From assembly GCF_949628265.1 (NCBI RefSeq), contig NC_088790.1, forward strand, positions 23,564,545-23,628,544: 64,000 bases of DNA. Direction: 5' to 3'. Within the stretch, counting starts at the first letter, position 1, and each line of letters starts with the position of its first letter. The stretch is from Cloeon dipterum (lineage: Eukaryota > Arthropoda > Insecta > Ephemeroptera > Baetidae). Below are positions 43,501-54,672 of the stretch, in pieces. The position numbers and the translations under genes were made by a program. The notes below the pieces were generated by a model. That model saw nothing but the letters and a program-made list of their open reading frames with translations. It was not told the DNA's origin and ran no database searches.

Positions 43501-45999
43501 GCAACTTTAGCTCTGACAGTAATATGCAACTGAAGTAAATATTTAAAAAAAAACTCAAATTCCTATTTAATTGGCCGATATAAATTTTATCATGGGTTCA
43601 TAAAAACATTTTTACCAGTGTAAAAAATCAAAGGAAAATGTTTTAAGAAATTTTTATAGGTAATTTTCTGGAATGTTGACAAATTTCGGCTGCATAACAC
43701 ACGACACACGTCATTCGCGATTGAGCAAAAATAGCCGCTCGGTGCAGATCCGAAATTTTAAATCATTTTGCACTTAATTGAATTAAACAGAAAGTGTGGC
43801 TTAAGGTAAATAAACAGCCACGCCGCGATCTTTTGCGCGATGAGCGAAAACAAACATTTGAGCGCGCTCGGCGAGCAGATCGAGCAACTGCTTTATGTTT
43901 CCCCAAGCCACGCGACCGACCGCGCGGTGTGTGTGCCAAAAAGTGAAACGCGCCAACGCCACAGCTAGCGATGAGCGTCTCTAATCTCAAACGCAGCAGG
44001 ATCATCCATGCAAACTGGTCCAAAACATAACCAAAGGCACAAAAAAAAATCGCGCATCGAATAACCCATCGCCAGCAGGCGCCGAACTCTCGCTACATTG
44101 ACCTATATTTTCAAACAACGCTTATTGAGACTTGAGACGCTGGAAAATAGATAAGACAAAATTATTGGAATTTATATTTAGAGTGGGTAAAAGATTAGAA
44201 AAATGGTTGTGATGCAAATTTTTGGCCTCACCTCTAGGCTGCAATTTTGTCCGTATGGTTTTTCTAAACAAGGTCAATTTTTAGCCCTTTAATTATTCAA
44301 AAATTCTTTTAAACGTTCGTTCTTTTATTCATTAAAATATTAAATTGGTTTTAGGTAAAATTTTAGTCATAGAAATTCAAAATCAAAGCTGTAGAAACTG
44401 TTAAAAGCTGTTAGTGGAAAAATGTCGTGTATTAGAAATTTTTAAAATGTCTTATGACTAACACAAAGTTGTGCATAAGTTAAACATTTTTCCTGGTGAA
44501 AAGCGGGAGAAAACGACAATTAAAAAGAATTGACCACTTGATTGAACGCTCCAAATCGGTGACCTAATTTTTTAGAAGTTGTTTTCAGCGTTTTTAATGT
44601 GATTCCGAGGAAAACCAAAAATCGAAAGCCAATTTCCTCGCAAAATTAAAACGGCAACTTAATACACACAATTTTAGTTTTTCAATTAAAAGATTCAATT
44701 ATTTTTATTAATTTTTTATGACATCCATTTTTTCCTTTGATGAAAAACTCTTACCGATATTAAATAAACCGTAGAGGAACGTCAAATGAAAAATTAAAAA
44801 ATAGCTTTTAAACTGTCCAAACAGACGAAAAATGCTAGTGGTAAATTAAAATTATATAATAGTTATTAAAGATTCGGAATAATAAAAAAAGAGCAAATTT
44901 TAAGTTTGAATATATGTATCAAATTTTAATAAATTAATATTTTTAGGCACCCGAAGTAAACTGTATCGAAAAATTCATGAGAATTCCGAAAATCTACCAA
45001 TCGATTTGACACGTCAAGAGGTTCTTTATACCAAAAATCATCAAGATTTGGACAAAAACATCTAACCTGTTTTTTATTACTATTCTCGTTAAAATATGAG
45101 TGGCAGCTTTTGAAGAAAATTCTTTTTGCTCCGCACAAAATCAAGATTTACAGGAAAAATTATATTAAAAATCATAGGAAGCTTTCGTCTGATTTTTTTC
45201 TGATCGATTCAAGAGTTATTAACTAATTTCCAATGATTATAGTCGATTGCGATAGATTTTATTGGTTATCTCGCGGTTGTAAAATTCAAGCACCGGACGT
45301 GCAAGAGAATGGCAATCGGAAAAGAAAAAAAGAGCAGCGATGACATAATTCGGGGCTTGTTGCGTGAGCATGAGCACGCGGTTTGGTCCGTCCGCTCCGC
45401 ATGCAGCAGCAGCAGCTGAGGCATAATTTAGGCGGAGTGGCCGGCCGGCTGATGGGAACTTCCTAGTGAAAGTGCCGCGTGATACTTTCTCCCAAGCGGA
45501 GCACCACCTTAGCCTTGGTGCTCGCTAATTATTTGTTCCTCCTCGCAGGCAGGTGAACCAAGGCCCTCACAGATCGACGCGTCGCCTCGGATGCTCATCT
45601 CACGCCTTTGTTTGTCGCCGCCGCTTCTCTGCCGACTGGCCCAGTTTTTCCTTTCACTGCGCAACAAGAAAGAAAATTAACAAAACGGAGGTCTTCGAAA
45701 CAAGAGGCACGAATAAAGGAGATTTTAAGCAGTTTTATTTTAATTGTAACGGCATGTAATTTTTCTGTCATGAAATCGCAATGTAAATTTTTAAATTATA
45801 AGAACTACGTTAAATTTTGCAGAAAAGGTTTTGGTAAAATCTAATTTTTGAGGCTAACTGACCAAAAATTTAAGGACTATATTTTATTTTAACTTAAAAA
45901 ATATGCATAAAAATGTTTAGGTATAAAAACTGTAAAAGGAAAGAATTAAAGCTTCATTTTCAGGAATTTTCCCTAAAGTATAAACAGAAAGAAACGATT
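40559..45999. other. Intergenic sequence, no gene seen
   Basis: Mostly AT-rich. A TATAAATA word at 41771 and GC-richer patches at 41820-41990, 43800-44060 and 45350-45560 might be regulatory, but nothing ties them to a transcript. A degenerate dispersed repeat at about 42095-42230 resembles one in a P450 intron. Confidence 0.45.
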
Positions 46000-48120
46000 T
46001 GCATGCCAAGATGATTATGCAAGCACTGTATAAATTATATGACATGTTTCCGTATTTAAAAATTTTGCAACAACAAATTGTAAAAACACATCCGCAAGGG
46101 GCAATACATATAGCTTTCTTGAAACGGGTTTTTATCATTCAAGTAAAAAATTATTATCTAATCAATCTTGATTACTTTTTAAAGCGGTAGTCAATTAAAA
46201 AAAATAACTATACGTATACTTATATGTTTGAAATAAATAAGGTTTTTTTTAGCAAAGGTTAATGTACCAAGCCTCTGCTAAATTGCTAAATCCTGAATGC
46301 TCATTAATTTTCTGGCCTTGAAAACCTGCATGAAAATTGACCGGGAAATTCCTGATCTACCCTTTGGCAATTATATAACTGGTTCGTACAAAAGGATGCT
46401 CGAAAATGAAAAGCAAAGTCACCTCTGCACATTTATTCCTCCTTGGCAACACCATTAAGCATCTTGTGTCTGACGCTTAAAATTATAAAGAGATTTGATC
46501 AGCTCAAATCGTGATTAACATTCTGATATTTTACTAATATAGAAGTGCTGAATTTTATTAATTCTAAATGTTTATTTAAAAATACCCCCATCTAGATGAT
46601 TTTGTTCAAAAATTAAAATGCCATATGTAGATCGATTTCTTCTTAAAATTCAGTTTTTAACAAGACATGACCGATACTCCTACAACAAATAATTCTTCTT
46701 CGCTGCTGGCCTGAACAAACTTGTTGAACTAGTTTTACAAGGGAAACGACCCCCGAATTTTCATTTCCAATTTGCATGCCAATGATTATGCAAACACCGT
46801 ATGAATTGTATGACAAGATTTCCGTATTTTAAAATTTTGCAACAACAAATTGTAAAAACATATCTTTAGGAGCAGCTTTTAATAATTCAAATAAAATTAA
46901 TGAGTATAGTTTTAAATTAATCACGTTTTTCAGCAAAGGTTAATCTGCCAAGCCTCTGCTTGGTGGTCATAATTGCACAATCCAGGAATGCCAACTAATT
47001 TTCAGAATTTTAATACCTGCCTGAAGAATGACCGGGATTAACCTTTTGGCAATAAAACTGGTTCACGTAAAAGGATGCTCGGTAATTAGAACCAAAGTCA
47101 CCTTTGCACGTTTATTCCTCCTTGGCAACAATGTAATATAGCATATTGTTTCGGACGTTTTAAATTAAAAACATATTCTCTTCCTCGCTGACCTGAACAA
47201 ACTTGAAGAACAAGTTTTGCAGGGAGGAAACGACCCCAAATTTTTAATCAAATAAAAAAGTAACTGTATAGATTTGGATTAATCACGTTTTTCTGCTCAG
47301 GTAAATCGGGGCCAAGCCTCTCCTTGGTAGCCATAATTGCACAATCCGGAGTGCTTATTAATTTTCAGGTTTTGAAACCCAGCATGAAAAATGACCGTGG
47401 AATTCCAAATCTACCCTTTGGCAATAACTGGTTCGTGCAAAAGGATGCTCGGTAGTAAAAAGCAAAGTCACCTCTGCACATTTGTTCCTCCTTGGCAACA
47501 CCATTTTACATCTTGTGCCTGGCGCTTTTAAATTAAAAACAACTTTGATCAGCTCACATCGTGATTGACATTCTGCATCATATGTATCTCCTTATGATTT
47601 AGCATTTAGAGCAGATCCATCATTTTATTAACTATAAGTTTAGTAAAATAAATGCATAGTGGCTGTTAAAAAGCTCCGGAAATATCTTGGATAATTATAT
47701 TTTTAGAGACAGGAATTTAATTGTAATGAAAATTTAAGTCTCGTATTTCCGTGAGAGAATAAAAAATAATATTTGGTCAAACCTTCATTAAGCCCTTTTT
47801 CATTTCTATTTAAACGTCTTTAAAAAAAATGTTGCTGTTTAGCAAATTTTTCGTTTACAGATCTATAAATCAGATATAAGATATTTTACTAATTATATAA
47901 AAATGCCGAGTTTTATTAATTCTAAAAATTTATTTAAAAATTCCTCCACCTAGACGATTTTGTTCAAAAATTAAAATGACATGCATTTCTAATGAGTGTT
48001 TCTTAAAATTCAGTTCTGAACAAAACATGACCGATGCTCCTTTAACAATCTCTTCTTCGCTGATGAGCTGAACAAACTCGACGAACAAGTATTGCAGGGG
48101 GAACGACCCCAAATTTTCAA
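46000..48120 (+). repeat. Composite tandem repeat upstream of the P450 gene
   Basis: Three diverged, partly deleted copies of a multi-block unit. Block A (TTTTGCAACAACAAATTGTA) occurs at about 46003-46100 and 46774-46870. Block B (AAAGGATGCTCG, CCTCCTTGGCAACA) occurs at about 46253-46530, 46932-47160 and 47296-47590. Block C (TTTTGTTCAAAAATTAAAATG then CTGAACAAACT) occurs at about 46545-46760 and 47905-48120, with a short piece at 47178-47245. All are in the same orientation. Block B is the best conserved. It is non-coding and too long and uneven for a CRISPR array or satellite. Confidence 0.8.
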
Positions 48121-49694
48121 CGTACTAAATTTGCGGAAGACTTTCAAAGTGTTGTAACCGTGCGCAATATTTTTTTTAAAACCAGTATTAAGAGTGTGAT
48201 ATTTAATCGTTGAATCAAACAAAAGCCGTTAAACCCGCTTGAACATTTTATTTTTCTTGACACATGCGAATATCTCGTCGGCAGCTGTGCTCTCACAATG
48301 CAAAATACAGGTCCAAATTAGGTTCCAATCTCTTCCGCTTATTACGTATAGTTTAAACTCCGAAAAAAAAGGTAGGCACCTGGTCGTGCGAGAATGTTTC
48401 CCACTACATTTTTTGTTCTTCTCGAATGGAGTGTGTGGCGCGGCGGCGGCGGCGTTTTCGTCTCACTGATGCAGCTTCTGCTGGAGGGACTGGTCAACCG
48501 AGCCACGCATGTGAGTGCCACCCGAAATCATATTTTGTGAAAGCACCTGTTGAGTATTCACCTTCGTGGACCGGCAGCACCTCCGAAACTGGATTTCTCG
48601 GTTGAGCCGCATCGATTTTACTTACCAAACCAAGCCTACTAGCTCCTGAGGTAAATAAAAAATTATTTTTTCCTATTTCGGTAAAATTCAAAGGTGGAAA
48701 ATCTGAATATAAAAGATTTGCCTCATTAAAAACAATGATAAATCGCCAAAGGGTTGATTTTTTTTTACTAGCGGGAAATGTGCTTTTTTATTTTGTTCGG
48801 TTGAAATAAAATGTGTGTTTAGTTATATTTTTGGCTTTTTTCTGTGTTAGAAAATATTTTTTACTCTATTGGAAGGAGCGCAAACCTTTTTCGTGCCCCA
48901 CTTGTGTCAAATGAAAAGTGAAATTAAGAGCAACAAAATATTAATCAACAAAACGAAAGAAAAATTTCCCCTTTCTCTAGCACACGATGATAATTTTTCT
49001 TGCGTCAATTAGGTTGCGCAGAATTCTGACAAATATTTACCCACAACTCTCACTGAAAGAACAGTCTCACACATATATATTCATTTCGCGCTCCAAAATT
49101 GGGTTTCGGTTTCTCTCTCCTTTCCCAACGCATTTTTTCGCCGCGTGCATTGACCGTAAAAGAATATAGATATTCTGCACGTACGCAAATGTAGTAAATT
49201 AATTTGATTGAAATCGAGTGGTCCAGCAGAGAGTGAAAGGGGAGGCACGGCACGCACGTGCTTCACTTTATATAATATACACAACCGCATATTGCGTAAC
49301 ACAACGACTGATAATATATACTACTTCTTGAATTTCGGTTTAACTACTTGTTCCTTTCAAAAACTATCAACCACTTGACCAGCTATTGAAATAAAAGATC
49401 ATGTTTAACTTTCCATTTTAAGCATCTGCAGATCAAAAATATTTAAATTAAATTCTCAAACTAAAAAAGGATTGATTAAAATTTGTATTAGAATAGAGAA
49501 TAGCTTGATGTCATCCCATAAAATAGAAATAATTACTATTTATTTCTTTAATTTATAATAGGTGAAGTCCACGAATAAGAACAATCTTAAATTTAATTTA
49601 ATGTATTTTCCGTCATCTTTGTAACATGATTTTTTTGTGAACTGTTTATGTTTCTCACTCGAAACAAAATCCTTATTTCCATCATTTCCAGGCT
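48121..49694 (+). other. P450 5' flank and probable 5' exon
   Basis: An acceptor (TTTCCAG) sits three bases before the P450 ATG at 49695, so an upstream exon must exist. A candidate exon with GC-rich flank ends at 48510 with donor GTGAGT. It carries an ATG at 48469 whose frame continues (14 codons, MQLLLEGLVN...) into the main reading frame. The remainder is AT-rich with no other feature. Confidence 0.45.
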
Positions 49695-52600
49695 ATGTGG
49701 CTGGCACCGCTGTTATTCATATTCGTGGTCGGCTTGTTAATCTTGCGTGATGTGAAAAAGCCGCGAAACTTCCCGCCAGGCAAGTGTCCTTTCCAGCCCG
49801 AAGTTCTCCTTTCCGAAATTAATTATTATTATTATTTTTAAATCTCAGGGCCAACATGGTGGCCGATCATCGGCAGCCTTCCGGAGGTGTCCCGGTGGCG
49901 AAAGAAACTTGGCACCCTGACGATGGCGGCAACATTTCTGGCAAAGCAGTACGGCAAGGGAAAACTGGTCGGGCTGCGCGTCGGCAACGACGTCCAGGTG
50001 GTGCTCACCTCAGCCGAGTTGGTCAAGGAGATGGCCACAAAGCCAGAGTTCGACGGCAGACCCAGAGGACCCTTCTACCGCCACCGCACCTGGGGACTTC
50101 GCAGAGGTCAGTTACCATTTTTTTGAAGCGTCGAAAAAAAGAATTGAACGACCGCAGTGCTTTGGCAACCCTAGCTCGGGGGCGCCGGGTGCGATTTGAA
50201 AAAATCAGGGACGTATAAACTTTGGCTGAGGGGATGAAACCTCAAACTGGTCTAGCCAACCCTATAGTTGAATTTTTAAAAACTGTGAAAGTCGTAAACG
50301 CGTGCTTCTATTAGCGTGAAATTTTCAAAGAACAATAATTTATGTTTTTTTTCTGTTTTTGTGTCCGATTTTTAGGAGTATTGCTTACTGATGACGAGTT
50401 CTGGCGCGATCAGAGGCGCTTCCTCATGCGCCACCTCAGGGATTTCGGGCTTGGTAAAGCGAGCCAGATGGAGACCATCATCATGCGAGAGGTGCAAGCT
50501 CTGACTGATTACTTCAAAACTGCCATCAGCAACACAGCCGTGAGTGAAACTCATTTTTATTTCGTACAATAAGGAAATACATTTTTTCACAACGTAAATA
50601 TTGTTTCTCACGAAATTAAAAGTTAAAAAAAGGGGAAATTGGATATATATTGCGTCCTTTTAGTCTGTAGTTTTTCCTAAAACCCAGCGGGGGCCAGATT
50701 CGTGCAACGCGCAGGTATGGCGTCCGATGGAGAATGGCGCGAAAAACGGTCACGTGAAAATGCGCGAAAAGTACTAAGTTTTCTTCGATATTGTTACATA
50801 AATTGCATTACTTGTGCTAATTTTGTCTTTTGGATCGTAAAAACCAACTCTTGATACTTGTACGGGAATCCAAAGAGAGCTTTTTGTTTCCCCTATTCAG
50901 TCGCCATCTTGAATATGCGCAGTGGGAACCAATTTTATCGCACATCTTGCCCCCGCTGCTAAAACCTGAAAGCTGCAAACTTGAGCTTTATTTTTTTCCC
51001 TGCCTTGTCAATCATTCTAGAAATGTCATATATCTTAAGTCAAATAATATCTGAAGGAAAAATCAGTCCATAGATCAATTTGAGATCATTTAGTGAAAGA
51101 GAAAGGCCAATTGATATATATCTTGATTTTAGGACGGAAAGACGTTGATGCCGCTGCACAACGCTTTCGGCGTGTCGGTGCTGAACACGATTTGGGCGAT
51201 GCTGGCAGGCAAGCGTTACGACCCTGACGACGCCGAGCTGTGCACCCTGCAGAAGATCCTATCAGACATGTTCGCCAGCATGGACATGACGGGCTGCCTG
51301 TTCAATCACTTTCCCATCCTGCGCTACGTGCTGCCCGAGGCGTCCGGCTACAATTACTACATGACGTGTCATCAGAAGCTGCTGCAATTCCTGCAGGCCG
51401 AGCTGCTCCGCCACAAGACCACCTACATGGAAGGCTCCCCCAGGGACTTCATGGACGTCTTCATCGCCGAGTCAAACACCAGGAAGGACGAGGATTCCAA
51501 TTACACGGGTAATCAATTTGTTCTTGTGTACAAATTAGGTCAAAATGTTTGCTGATTGGACACAAAAAATTTTAACAACAGAACTAATTGCAGATTTTGT
51601 GGATTTTATATTGAATGAAAGCAAAACAAGATTTTTATATCTAAAAAGCAGTGAATTTAATTTTTTCTAAGACATGTACTAAGAATTTTTTTAACTTTAA
51701 TACAGCATGAAAATCAACCGAAATAATTTATGGAGTTTTAGGATTTTTAATGAATTTTCCGAACCTTAAAACACAAATGAAAAAAACCTATTAAATTTAA
51801 CTGAAAACTTATTTAAATTAACTTTAAGATGAACTAGAGAAAAATCATATTTAACAGTAAAACATTAAAAGATGTTCTGTACTCTGGTTTTAAAATTTCT
51901 AAAACCAACCAAAAAAGACGGTTTTTAATTGAGACACATTGAAGCTATAATCACAATTCTAAACAGTAATTATTTTCAGGAGCAGATAAAAAAATTAATA
52001 TAAATTGCAAAATTATTTTGACTAAAGATGCGAACATTACCCTTCAAATATATTCCAGAAAAGTTATTTTGAAAAAATCATTTATGCGTGCAGAAAAAAC
52101 TAAAGTATAAATCAAAATAAAATTTCAGACATTCAACTGATGGCGATTTGCATGGATATGTTCATGGCCGGATCAGACACAACAAACAAATCTTTGAGTT
52201 TCGGTTTTCTGCACTTCCTGCGTCAGCCGCACGTGGTGCGAAAAATCCAGGAGGAAATTGACAGTGTCGTCGGCAGGGAACGACCCGTCACCTTGGATGA
52301 TCGGCCCAAGTATTGAATTCCATTTCGGTCTGAGATCTTTGAACTTAAATTCCGCTTTTATCCCAGAATGCCGTACACGGAGGCGACGGTCAACGAGTCC
52401 ATCAGAGTTTTTGTTGCACACGCAATCGCGGTTCCGCACAGAGCGATGGCTGATTCAACGTTGATGGGCTACTCCATACCTAAGGTACACTTTAGTGAAT
52501 TGTCATAATGCTTTAAATATCTTTTCAAAATTCAAATTTGGTATAAATTATATCAAAAATGTGAAAATTAATAAATTTGTCTTAAAAAATTCGAATTACT

Positions 52601-53434
52601 ATCAAGGATGCGCTACGTGCATAAAGTAATTGATTTCGTGAAGCCTTTTCAGTGGAAGTAAATATTCGAATAAACGATTTTAGCAATATTTGGGTATTTA
52701 ATACGGCCCAAATTTTCAAAATTGATTTAAAAATACAGGTTTTGCTCAATTTGGCTGAAATTTAGTTAGTTAACCCAGTTCAGTGAGGGAAAAAATGATT
52801 GGATATATGTGTTTCTTTAGACGTTCTGAAAAAATTAAAACTTCCCAAGAGGGTTATTTTTGGGCTTTGCAGCATAACAATAAATAAATACTGATTTTTA
52901 GCCAGTACATTTTAAGATTAATTAATAGGTGTAATGAATATTTTTCAAATTATAAAGAAAAAGCTGATGAAATTATCCCCGTATTTTTAAGTTGTTAAAA
53001 ATTTGCTATGAAAACCCTTTAAAATTAAAAAAATAACTATTTTAAATAACAGGACACAATTCTGGCGGTCAACTACCATGGAATATTCATGAACGAGGAG
53101 CTGTATGAAGATCCATGGACGTTCAAGCCAGAGAGGTTCTTGAACGAAAAGAACGAAGTCTCTCTGCCCGACCATTTCATTCCTTTCGGAGTTGGTGAGT
53201 TGAAAAATATAATCCTTTAAATGTTTTACATTAAATTCTTAACTACTCTCAGGTCGAAGGAGATGCATGGGAGACACGCTGGCGAAAACAAACATTTTCC
53301 TATTCATCACAAACCTGCTGCAGACGTTCAATTTCGAAAACCCCAAAGGCCGGCCTCTGCCCGACCCCTTTCCTATCGAAGGCATCACGCCCTTCACGCA
53401 ATTATACGACGGCGTCATTTCCCTTAGAGATTAA
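49695..53434 (+). CDS. Cytochrome P450, CYP2 clan (CYP15/CYP305-like), complete
   Basis: Microsomal haem-thiolate monooxygenase. Exons: 49695-49779, 49849-50106, 50376-50539, 51133-51508, 52129-52309, 52367-52484, 53053-53194, 53253-53434; they join to 501 residues. Visible: N-terminal membrane anchor (WLAPLLFIFVVGLLIL), PPGP hinge, a helix C region WRDQRRF followed by RHLRDFGLG, I-helix AGSDTT (308-313), K-helix ESIR (365-368), PERF (420-423) and haem loop PFGVGRRRCMG with Cys446. The FDGRP...RTWG and RHLRDFG motifs are typical of insect clan 2 enzymes such as CYP15 and CYP305. CYP15 makes juvenile hormone from methyl farnesoate, but the exact family, and so the substrate, cannot be settled here. 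Intron 1 begins GC (CCAG then GCAAGT), which exactly restores PPGP. A poly(A) signal lies at 53532. An upstream start could add 15 residues. Confidence 0.93.
50677..50966 (+). mobile_element. hAT-type MITE, copy 2 (274 bases plus 8-base target duplication)
   Basis: Element 50685-50958 with inverted ends CAGCGGGGGCCAGAT and the complement of CAGCGGGGGCAAGAT. It is flanked on both sides by the identical 8-base sequence CTAAAACC. It lies in intron 3 of the P450 gene and matches the copy at 19957-20231, which is in opposite orientation in the window. No transposase is present. An 8-base duplication with CAG...CTG ends marks the hAT superfamily. Confidence 0.92.
50967..53052 (+). other. Larger P450 introns
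   Basis: Introns 51509-52128 and 52485-53052, together with the rest of intron 3 (50540-51132), are AT-rich and carry no other gene. Part of 52705-52990 resembles sequence at 42095-42320 (shared words GGCCCAAA and TTTTGCTCAATTT followed by GCTGAAATTT), a diverged dispersed repeat. Confidence 0.5.
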
Positions 53435-53531
53435 TATTTTGAGATTGTGATCGACTGAATGAATGAGTTGAATGTTTCTGCGATTCCATGCACATGCAAA
53501 CTTGCACAAGCATGTGACAATGGAGTTGCAA

Positions 53532-53537
53532 AATAAA
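53532..53537 (+). terminator. P450 poly(A) signal AATAAA
   Basis: Canonical AATAAA 98 bases after the P450 stop codon, on the coding strand; the likely 3' end of the transcript. Confidence 0.6.
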
Positions 53538-53808
53538 CAAATGTATCGGCATTTCACATACGTACGCTATCTCACAGCTTTCTCTCGGAAAAAGCTGTGA
53601 TGATCAGCACAAGAATTACCTCATTTAAGGTTGCAGATTTTTTACTAATATCTCACGACATGAGTTAAACGAATCTTTGTTCCTCTCATAAGAACCCCAT
53701 GTTAAATAATGCCTCATCTGGTAGATGAGTGGAAAATGATTTATTATTTGTTTCTTGGTGTAAAGAGTTCGTCTATCGATTCATCCTCGCAGAACATATT
53801 AAAAAAAG

Positions 53809-54012
53809 TTGATTTAAAATGATTTGTAATTGCGAGGGAAGACACGAAAATCGGAGATAGCAGCAAAAATCCTCGCCACTGATTGGCTTACGCAACGCGC
53901 ATGTCAGCAGCATGTCGAGAGTTGTTGCTAGGCAACCGCGGGAGCTGCTGTCATGCGCGATACGTCAGCCAATCAGCGTGATTTTCCTCGCAATTAAATC
54001 GGTTTAAATCAA
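53809..54012. repeat. 204-base inverted repeat (MITE-like) with a palindromic X-box
   Basis: The ends mirror each other: TTGATTTAAAATGATTT...AATTGCGAGG on the left and CCTCGCAATTAAATC...TTTAAATCAA on the right. Inner parts (CTGATTGGCTTACG and the complement of CTGATTGGCTGACG) are also mirrored. The centre holds GTTGCTAGGCAAC at 53924-53936, a near-perfect palindrome that fits the RFX X-box consensus. It lies between the convergent P450 and Rab18 genes. No target duplication could be fixed. Confidence 0.75.
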
Positions 54013-54672
54013 TTATTTATAATTGGTTCCTGTGATGATAAATCTGATAAATCACAACTCTTTTAACTTTAAGTAGGCGCCAAACGAAAGGTTTTCCGCT
54101 CATTGGTAAGCGATATACTCAAAGCATTTAACATTATGTGGAAAGATTTTAAGACGATTAAATTTTTTGTAAAAAAATGCAACCCTGACGTAATTGATAA
54201 TTATTTGCACGACTGCTTTCTTACCGAAAAGAATTATCTATTGTTTTTTAATTTTAATTATTAACTAGTTGTGTAGGTCTAGATTTTTAAATATGCTAGT
54301 TTTGTAAATAAATATTTGACAAAAACCAGAATTTGTTATCAAAATGTTTTTTTAATCAAATACACTAATTAAAAGAACTGAGAAATATTGAGGAAAACAG
54401 GAACAGACGTTATTTTGGTTATAAATCGATGATTTCCACACATTCTTAGCAGTTAAAGGGAATTAAGGCGCAATCATTACACTTGACAGCACAGACACGG
54501 AGCGCTAGCCGAAAATAACATGTTGTGTGCTGCAATTCAACTCGAGTTGATAGACGAATAATAGTGTGCTCATTTAATATATCACATCCCCCGAAATTTA
54601 CTTTTTAAAACACAGTTCGTAAGCACGTGATTTGAGGGTAACTTGGTTGCTCTCTCAGATAGTCTGTCTCGC
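54013..54672. other. Convergent intergenic region / Rab18 3' UTR
   Basis: AT-rich sequence downstream of the Rab18 stop (minus strand) and the P450 end (plus strand). No further gene was seen. Confidence 0.5.

Noticed and set aside
46000..48120. CRISPR-like repeats
   Set aside because: Units are hundreds of bases long, uneven and diverged, in a eukaryotic context; tandem duplication explains them.
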